NCBI RefSeq assembly: GCF_014642855.1
Contig: NZ_BMJB01000001.1
Span: 1,612,001-1,676,000, forward strand
Direction: 5' to 3'
Source: Edaphobacter acidisoli
GTDB lineage: Bacteria; Acidobacteriota; Terriglobia; Terriglobales; Acidobacteriaceae
DNA: 64,000 bases
In this document: piece after piece, positions 58,842 to 64,000 of the stretch
Layout of the letters: each line of letters begins with the position of its first letter
Position numbering within the stretch: position 1 is the stretch's first letter
Translations under genes and position numbers: made by a program
Notes under the pieces: generated by a model
What the model was told of the DNA's origin: nothing
The model's database searches: none
The model's input: the letters and a program-made list of their open reading frames with translations, nothing else

Positions 58842-59375
58842 ATGGCAACCATGATGGCACCCGTCGAGCAGCGCGAGGTACTGCGTTGCGACCATTGCAG
58901 CCTGGTGCAGTTCCGAACGTCGAACGCACTTTGCCGCCGCTGCCACCAATCGCTCGAGGTCGAAGTCCCCGAGCCCGCACCGGCCCCACTGGCCGTCGTT
59001 CCCCAATCGTCCACGTCCACTGACGGCCTCCAGGTCGCCACCGCTGTGCGTGATCTGCGTCACGTTCGCAATCTCTCGCAGCGCCAGCTCGCCGCGCGCA
59101 TGAACGTCCCGCGCACCTACATCTCGAAGATCGAGAACGGCAAAGCCATGCCGACGCTCTCCTCGCTCGACCGTCTGGCCAAAGCGCTCCAGGTGGACAT
59201 CTCCACCCTGCTCCGCGACTCCAAGACGCGCCGTCAGGACGAGACCGCTGTGCTCATGGCCGACCCCTTCCTCGCCGAGATCGCGATGTACACATCGCAG
59301 CTCGACGAGCTCCAGCGGTCAATCTTCCTGAACCACGTCCGCGAGCTAGCCGCCGGTCGCCGCCGTTCAGCATAA
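58842..59375 (+). CDS. XRE-family regulator with N-terminal zinc ribbon
   Basis: The ~177-residue protein joins a Cys4 zinc ribbon (C16, C19, C31, C34; RCDHCSLVQ and LCRRCHQ) to an XRE helix-turn-helix (LRHVRNLSQRQLAARMNVPR then TYISKIENGKAMPTLSSLDR). The last ~45 residues form a helical tail (AEIAMYTSQLDELQRSIFLN). It should bind DNA; target unknown. The frame is open back to a TTG at 58740; ATG 58842 is the first plausible start, without a clear ribosome site, with ATG 58851 and 58854 also possible. A hairpin follows before uppS. Confidence 0.82.
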   Translation: MATMMAPVEQREVLRCDHCSLVQFRTSNALCRRCHQSLEVEVPEPAPAPLAVVPQSSTSTDGLQVATAVRDLRHVRNLSQRQLAARMNVPRTYISKIENGKAMPTLSSLDRLAKALQVDISTLLRDSKTRRQDETAVLMADPFLAEIAMYTSQLDELQRSIFLNHVRELAAGRRRSA

Positions 59376-59407
59376 AGCATAGCCGTAACCGAACCGAAGA
59401 CCTCCAG

Positions 59408-59438
59408 GGAGAGCGCCTCCACAGTGCATGCGCTCTCC
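59408..59438 (+). terminator. Hairpin between the XRE gene and uppS
   Basis: GGAGAGCGC (59408-59416) and GCGCTCTCC (59430-59438) form a perfect 9-bp stem with a 13-base loop, 33 bases after the XRE stop. It is followed by TCTCCGCTCC, not a T-run. Confidence 0.5.
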
Positions 59439-59544
59439 TCTCCGCTCCACACGCATGCTTTCAGCGCACGCTAACCCCTCCATCTCCAGGCTTTCATTGC
59501 ACACGCTATCTCAGTGTGCTAGCGTCAAAGATTGCGAGGTTGCT

Positions 59545-60492
59545 TTGGCGTCATCTCCCCCACAGTTCCCAAGCCGCATCCACGAGCTCTCCCCTGAGGA
59601 GCAGTCCGTCTATCGCCAGCTCGACCCCGCGCGCCTTCCCAAACACATCGCCATCATCATGGACGGCAACGGCCGCTGGGCCGGCAAGCGCGCTCTCAAG
59701 CGCTTCCTCGGCCACCAGAAGGGCGCCGAATCCGTCCAGTACGTCGTCGAAACCGCCTCGCGCATCAACCTTCCCTGGCTCACCCTCTACGCCTTCTCAC
59801 TTGAAAACAATCTGCGCCGCCCCAAGTCCGAAGTCAGCTTCCTGATGAAGCTGCTCAAGAGCTACCTCATCGGCAACGTCAAGCGGATGAACGACAACAA
59901 CGTCCGCATGGCCTACATCGGCCGCACCCACGACCTCCCGCAGGAAGTCCAGGACACCATGCAGTGGGCGATGGAGTCCACCGCCAAAAACACCGGCACC
60001 ACCCTCACGCTCGCGCTCAACTATGGCGCACGCACCGAGATCGTCGACGCCGTCCGCTCCATCCTGACCAACCTCGCCACCGACGCCCACACCCGCGGCT
60101 GCTCAATCGACGACCTGCTCGGCGCCGGCGCACTCGAAGCGCTCGACGAGTCCACCATCGCCCGCGCGCTCTACACGCGCGACATGCCCGACCCCGACCT
60201 CGTCATCCGCACCTCGGGCGAGCAGCGCATCTCCAACTTCCTCCTCTGGCAGATCGCCTACTCCGAGATCTTCATCACCGACCGCCTCTGGCCCGACTTC
60301 CGCGGCCTCCATCTGCTCGAAGCCATCAACGCCTACCAACATCGTGAGCGCCGTTTCGGCGGTCTCAGCGAGACCTTCACCGACGAGAACCTCAACACCC
60401 TCGAGCCCGCCGAGGAAGTCGCCGAAGAGATCAAAGACCACCTCACACCGCAGTCCGAATCCAAACCCGACCACGCACTCTCCCGCCGCTAG
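59545..60492 (+). CDS. uppS: Isoprenyl transferase, undecaprenyl diphosphate synthase
   Basis: This cis-prenyltransferase makes undecaprenyl diphosphate, the lipid carrier for peptidoglycan and other envelope glycans. 'IAIIMDGNGRWAGKRAL' holds the catalytic Asp of motif I, followed by 'LYAFSLENNLRRP', and the C-terminal 'PDLVIRTSGEQRISNFLLWQ' and 'FITDRLWPDF' complete the diphosphate site. The start is uncertain: TTG 59545 has GAGG 5 bases upstream (315 residues), while ATG 59455 lies further up without a ribosome site. About 40 extra acidic residues extend the C-terminus beyond the usual ~250-residue enzyme. Confidence 0.93.
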   Translation: MASSPPQFPSRIHELSPEEQSVYRQLDPARLPKHIAIIMDGNGRWAGKRALKRFLGHQKGAESVQYVVETASRINLPWLTLYAFSLENNLRRPKSEVSFLMKLLKSYLIGNVKRMNDNNVRMAYIGRTHDLPQEVQDTMQWAMESTAKNTGTTLTLALNYGARTEIVDAVRSILTNLATDAHTRGCSIDDLLGAGALEALDESTIARALYTRDMPDPDLVIRTSGEQRISNFLLWQIAYSEIFITDRLWPDFRGLHLLEAINAYQHRERRFGGLSETFTDENLNTLEPAEEVAEEIKDHLTPQSESKPDHALSRR

Positions 60493-60585
60493 TCATCTTT
60501 GCAAACCAATCATGGTTATCATCCTTTTGCTAAGGGGGAGGAATTTGCTTTTCGATGCGGCCGACGCCCTTACGTTACCGTAAAC

Positions 60586-60628
60586 GTTGTCATTCAAGGA
60601 CTTTTTCCGGTTAAGAATGACAACTTTT
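60586..60628 (+). terminator. Terminator-like inverted repeat after uppS
   Basis: GTTGTCATTC (60586-60595) and GAATGACAAC (60615-60624) form a perfect 10-bp stem followed by TTTT. It lies 93 bases after the uppS stop, ahead of the next gene's ribosome site. Confidence 0.6.
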
Positions 60629-60671
60629 CCGCCCTCTCTTTCGTCCTTGCGAACCAGAAGGAGAGTGCATC

Positions 60672-61382
60672 ATGCACGCTACTATCCGTAAGCTATTCTG
60701 CTACTCCCTTGCCCTGGTCTTTCTGAACACCACCACGCTCCTCAAGGCACAGAGTACCGCTTCCACGGCTTCCTCACTCACACCTCCGCAAATCACCTCT
60801 GCCCATACCATCTTTCTCTCCAACGCTGGTGGCAGCACCTACTTCAACGCCTTCACCGGCGGACCCGACCGCGCCTACACCCAGCTTCTCGGCGCGCTCG
60901 AAAATTGGAACCGCTACCAGATCGTCCAATCCCCATCACAAGCAGACCTCATCTTCGAAATTCAAGGCATCGCTCCGGCCACGGCGTCGCCCGGCAACGA
61001 CATCCCTGGAGGATGCAGTCCGCAACTTATCCTCCGTATCCGCGATCCGCAATCGAATGCCATTCTTTGGACCACCTCCGCGAACGTCCGAGCCAGCGGC
61101 TTGCAAAAATCGCGTGACAAAGGCTTCGACCAATCCATCGCTGTGCTCGTCGATCACGTCCGCCAGCTCACCGGCGAGCAGCTCAGTCCCACCGAGCAAG
61201 CTGCCGTCCGTTCCAACGCCAGCACATACTCAAAAGCAATGATCGGCCTGCTCGTAGCGGGGGCTGTGGGAGCCGTCATCATGGCTGTTGTCGGCATCCA
61301 CCTCGTACACGAGCACCAGAACCAGACACTCACATCACCCACCCTGCCCACTTGCCCCACCGCACCCGCATGCCCCATCTAG
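60672..61382 (+). CDS. Secreted protein with C-terminal membrane helix, unknown function
   Basis: The 236-residue protein has a signal peptide (LFCYSLALVFLNTTTLLKAQ), a ~140-residue domain with alternating strands ('ADLIFEIQGIAP', 'PQLILRIRDPQSNAILWTTS', 'VLVDHVRQLTG') and a hydrophobic helix near the end (MIGLLVAGAVGAVIMAVVGI). The domain pattern resembles periplasmic DUF4136/LptE-like lipoprotein folds, but no lipobox is present. AAGGAG lies 9 bases before the ATG. A strong hairpin follows. No family was recognised. Confidence 0.7.
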   Translation: MHATIRKLFCYSLALVFLNTTTLLKAQSTASTASSLTPPQITSAHTIFLSNAGGSTYFNAFTGGPDRAYTQLLGALENWNRYQIVQSPSQADLIFEIQGIAPATASPGNDIPGGCSPQLILRIRDPQSNAILWTTSANVRASGLQKSRDKGFDQSIAVLVDHVRQLTGEQLSPTEQAAVRSNASTYSKAMIGLLVAGAVGAVIMAVVGIHLVHEHQNQTLTSPTLPTCPTAPACPI

Positions 61383-61389
61383 CAACACC

Positions 61390-61430
61390 GCGGAAGCATC
61401 CAGACTCGGTACACAATTGGATGCTTCCGC
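61390..61430 (+). terminator. 13-bp perfect hairpin after the secreted protein gene
   Basis: GCGGAAGCATCCA (61390-61402) and TGGATGCTTCCGC (61418-61430) flank a 15-base loop, 7 bases after the stop. No T-run follows. The remaining 61431-61616 shows no clear feature. Confidence 0.65.
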
Positions 61431-61616
61431 GCAGGATTGATTTCCCGGTGTGGCGTCTTCTAAGCGCAGGTCTGTTTTAGAATGCCACTATGGCGTGTTG
61501 CGCCACGCTACAAATAGAGATTTAGCCACGCAACTACAGATCACTCTTATCCGCAGTCGAAGGCAATATGCTCCGAGGATAGGGGAGCATTCACCTGATG
61601 TTTGGCTACAACTTCG

Positions 61617-62753
61617 ATGCCCCATCCGCTCAAGCCCACGGAGAAGTTCGTGAATCAGGAAGCAACCCGGTCCCCAAGATTTCACGAGCTTGACTCGATG
61701 CGCGGAATCGCAGCCATCATTGTTGTCTTTCATCACTATTGCCAAATGTTCTACCCGCAGATCATCAACGGAAATGGCCTCGCTGCGATCCTGCTCCATC
61801 CACTTGTGTCTGGCCGCGAATCCGTCATGCTGTTCTTCGTCCTGAGCGGATTTGTGCTCAGCCTGCCCTTTCTGCGGGGTGTCAACCAACCCTACCCACT
61901 GTTTTTGTCCCGCCGGGTCCTGCGGATCTACGGCCCCTACCTGGGAGCGCTCGCGCTTTCACTCGCCGGATGCGCAGTCTGGCACAACCAGTTCGGGACC
62001 ACAGGCTGGGCCTCAGGCACCTGGTACCAGCAGGTCGATCTCCGCTCCGTCGTGCAGCACGTTCTGTTCATCGGCAGATACAACGACCAACAGTACAACA
62101 CCGCCTTCTGGTCGCTGGTGCACGAAATGCGCATCTCGATCATCTTCCCCTTGCTCTTCTTGCTGGTAAACCGGACAAGGCGGTCCCTTGTCTTCCTGGT
62201 CATTATCCTCTGCGAGCTTGCCGGGAATATTCACCACTACCAGCAGGGCATGTACACCATCCAGTACGCGGGCATCTTCATGCTTGGTATCCTGCTCGCC
62301 AAACACCTCGACTCGATTCACCAATGGTTTTGCGCACGCAGCTTCATGCAGCGTGCTCTCTTCGCTCTCTTTGTGCTCGCCTTGTATCTGGGCGGAAGCC
62401 ACGCAAGCGCCAACATGGGCAGTATCGTGATCTCCCTTGGCGCCGCGGGGCTAATGATCTTTGCACTGAATTCCACGGTGGTCCGCAATGCACTGCTGCA
62501 CAGGACCCCGTCCTTTCTAGGTAAGATTTCCTACAGCCTCTACCTGGTACACGGAACTGTTCTGTTTGCCATGACAGCTATGCTGAAGAACAGGATCAGT
62601 CATCTGTCCTTCTTTCTCATCTACGTTCCTCTATCTATCCTGCTCTCCTGGATATTCTTCAAGTTGGTCGAAGCGCCGTTCACAACGATGAGCCGCAACG
62701 TTGGCAAAAAGCGTGTGACCCTGATCCCGGTGGCCACCGCATCCACAGACTGA
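61617..62753 (+). CDS. Acyltransferase family 3 (OafA/YrhL-like) membrane protein
   Basis: The ~378-residue polytopic protein has about ten helices and the acyltransferase-3 opening 'HELDSMRGIAAIIVVFHHY' with the catalytic His, 'RESVMLFFVLSGFVLSLPF', 'SRRVLRIYGPYLGALALSL' and 'FWSLVHEMRISIIFPLLFL'. Such enzymes O-acetylate surface sugars or lipids. ATG 61617 lacks a ribosome site; TTG 61602 is an alternative. Codon use is less C-rich than in uppS and cdsA on either side, so the gene may have been inserted between them. Confidence 0.88.
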   Translation: MPHPLKPTEKFVNQEATRSPRFHELDSMRGIAAIIVVFHHYCQMFYPQIINGNGLAAILLHPLVSGRESVMLFFVLSGFVLSLPFLRGVNQPYPLFLSRRVLRIYGPYLGALALSLAGCAVWHNQFGTTGWASGTWYQQVDLRSVVQHVLFIGRYNDQQYNTAFWSLVHEMRISIIFPLLFLLVNRTRRSLVFLVIILCELAGNIHHYQQGMYTIQYAGIFMLGILLAKHLDSIHQWFCARSFMQRALFALFVLALYLGGSHASANMGSIVISLGAAGLMIFALNSTVVRNALLHRTPSFLGKISYSLYLVHGTVLFAMTAMLKNRISHLSFFLIYVPLSILLSWIFFKLVEAPFTTMSRNVGKKRVTLIPVATASTD

Positions 62754-62854
62754 TTACCTCTCTCAACTGAAGTAGCGGCGCAGCACATTCGGTCAACCGC
62801 ACCCACCTACTCTGGCACCTCATCTGCGTCCCAACCTGTATCCTGCTCAAGGCC

Positions 62855-63718
62855 ATGAAACGAGTCATCACCGCAGTCATCCTCATCACCGCAGTCCTTG
62901 CCCTCATCTTCTTCGGCAAGCTCTGGATGCTCACCCTCTTCGCCGCCATCATCGCCGAGCTGGCCGCCTACGAATACCTCCAGCTCGCAGCCATCGGCGC
63001 TGAGACCAACGGCGCCAAGCTCCGCATCCCGTTTTGGTGGATGGCCATCGCCACCGCGCTCGCCTTCATCGTCACGCTGCCCAACTTCCCCGTCGAAGAT
63101 CAGCTCCCCGTCCTCAGCGCGCTCACACTCGTTCTCTTCCTGTGGAATGGCTTCCGCGCTCCACTCAATCAGGTCCTGCCCGACACCGCACAAGGACTCT
63201 TCGGCCTCATCTACATCGCCTATCCACTCACGCTCATCCCGCTGCTCTGGAGCAAGGAGAACGGTCCCACACTCGTCCTCTTCCTCATGCTCTGCGTCTG
63301 GGTCGGCGACACCGCCGCACTCTACGTTGGCCGCGCCTTCGGCAAGCGCAAACTCGCCCCGCGCCTTAGCCCCGGCAAAACCTGGGCCGGCTCCCTCGCT
63401 TCCATCGCCGGCAGCGTCCTCATCGCCTTCGCACTCGCCGAAGCCGCCAGCGCACTCAACGCCCACGGCAGCGTCGTACTGCACATCTCCGAGCCACTCT
63501 GGCAGACACTCGTTCTCGCCGCCATCCTCAATATCGCCGCCCAACTCGGCGACCTGCTCGAATCAGCCATCAAGCGCGGAGCAGGCGTCAAAGACTCCGG
63601 CACCATGCTTCCCGGCCACGGAGGCATCCTCGACCGCATCGACGCCCTCCTCGTCGCCGCCCCAGTCCTCTGGTTCGCCCTGCTTCTCAAGGACTACTTC
63701 GGCCTCGGCCGCTTCTAA
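62855..63718 (+). CDS. cdsA: Phosphatidate cytidylyltransferase
   Basis: The 287-residue integral membrane enzyme makes CDP-diacylglycerol from phosphatidate and CTP, the branch point of phospholipid synthesis. It has several helices and the family signature at the end: 'SAIKRGAGVKDSGTMLPGHG' followed by 'GILDRIDALLVAAP'. The catalytic Asp pair and the KD of this signature are present. In many bacteria cdsA directly follows uppS; here two unrelated genes lie between. The start ATG has only a weak AAGG 2 bases upstream. Confidence 0.93.
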   Translation: MKRVITAVILITAVLALIFFGKLWMLTLFAAIIAELAAYEYLQLAAIGAETNGAKLRIPFWWMAIATALAFIVTLPNFPVEDQLPVLSALTLVLFLWNGFRAPLNQVLPDTAQGLFGLIYIAYPLTLIPLLWSKENGPTLVLFLMLCVWVGDTAALYVGRAFGKRKLAPRLSPGKTWAGSLASIAGSVLIAFALAEAASALNAHGSVVLHISEPLWQTLVLAAILNIAAQLGDLLESAIKRGAGVKDSGTMLPGHGGILDRIDALLVAAPVLWFALLLKDYFGLGRF

Positions 63719-63797
63719 TTCCGCAGTTTAAGTTTCTGTCGCCATTCAAAGAGTGCGAATCCGAAACCCGCTCTATCCGGAACGCGTCCAACCCAGC

Positions 63798-64000
63798 ATG
63801 AGCGCCCAAACCCGCCGCGCCTTCCTCAGCTCCGCCATCGCCACCGCAGCAGCCATCGCGCTCAAGCCCACCCTCAACGCCAGCCCTCAGCGCGACGAGT
63901 TCCACGGCCCACCCTGGCGCCAGCCGGTCGCGTCGTCGAAAACCATCACCGTCGCCAACGCGACCATCCACATCGACCTCGCCCCCGGGACGTTCAACCT
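63798..64000 (+). CDS. N-terminus of a Tat-exported protein, cut by the window end
   Basis: The first 67 residues of a longer protein are visible. 'TRRAFLSSAIATAAAIAL' is a twin-arginine signal (RRAFLSS), so the product is exported folded, usually as a cofactor-bearing or metal enzyme. The mature start (DEFHGPPWRQPVASSKTITV, then 'ATIHIDLAPGTF') is not enough to name a family. It begins 79 bp after cdsA. Confidence 0.65.
   Translation, partial: MSAQTRRAFLSSAIATAAAIALKPTLNASPQRDEFHGPPWRQPVASSKTITVANATIHIDLAPGTFN

Overview
The window is high-GC bacterial chromosome from an acidobacterium, most likely class Terriglobia (Granulicella/Edaphobacter/Terriglobus type). The call rests on gene families rather than rRNA: an Oar-like TonB-dependent receptor with an N-terminal carboxypeptidase-regulatory domain, a TIGR03435-type protein carrying a BlaR1/M56 tail, many secreted glycosidases, and intergenic palindromic repeats of the kind common in these genomes. 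No rRNA, tRNA, insertion sequence, phage or CRISPR array was found.

Layout. 1-970: 3' remnants of a glycosidase and a TonB receptor, joined out of frame. 1.3-2.6 kb: serB. 2.9-18.3 kb: a minus-strand sugar locus with LacI regulator, TonB receptor, FucI/AraI-type isomerase, FGGY ribulokinase, MFS transporter, GH172 (DUF2961), an unassigned secreted glycosidase-like protein and a Tat-exported GH127. It reads as outer-membrane capture of a pentofuranose-containing glycan, periplasmic trimming, uptake, isomerisation and phosphorylation. No epimerase is present, so D-arabinose is as plausible a substrate as L-arabinose. 18.5-22.1 kb: a YncE-like beta-propeller and a second MFS-GH172 pair paralogous to the first. 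22.4-25.5 kb: a SpoIIE-type phosphatase and a YihY/BrkB membrane protein.

25.6-29.4 kb: three genes joined by 4-bp stop/start overlaps, encoding an asparagine-synthetase-like PP-loop protein, a radical SAM enzyme and a halogenase-like flavoprotein. This is the best candidate for an undescribed pathway. 29.5-37.6 kb: SGNH hydrolase, MoeB-rhodanese, an orphan SUKH-like protein, homoserine dehydrogenase, guanine deaminase, allantoate amidohydrolase, an aldehyde dehydrogenase and an unknown protein. 37.6-40 kb: a HigBA-type toxin-antitoxin pair between two copies of a repeat, then a BlaR1/TIGR03435 remnant. 40-44 kb: a Cpx-like system (CpxR and CpxA homologues, a Spy/CpxP-family protein, two envelope proteins) with a perfect GTAAA-N5-GTAAA box in the divergent promoter. 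44-47 kb: SnoaL-like protein, carboxylesterase, VOC protein and a duplicated-HTH protein. 47.1-48.0 kb: a repeat-dense stretch without genes.

48-64 kb: a zinc-finger/frataxin fusion ORF, a glycosyltransferase, a free-standing B12-binding domain, a minus-strand cluster resembling leucine/isovalerate catabolism (SDR, thioesterase, enoyl-CoA hydratase, HMG-CoA-lyase-like, methylcrotonyl-CoA carboxylase beta) with an unknown secreted protein inside it, then nicotinamidase, a DUF3592-like protein, an HD hydrolase, a zinc-ribbon XRE regulator, uppS, a secreted protein, an acyltransferase, cdsA and the start of a Tat-exported protein cut by the window edge. All family assignments come from reading motifs; no database search was run.
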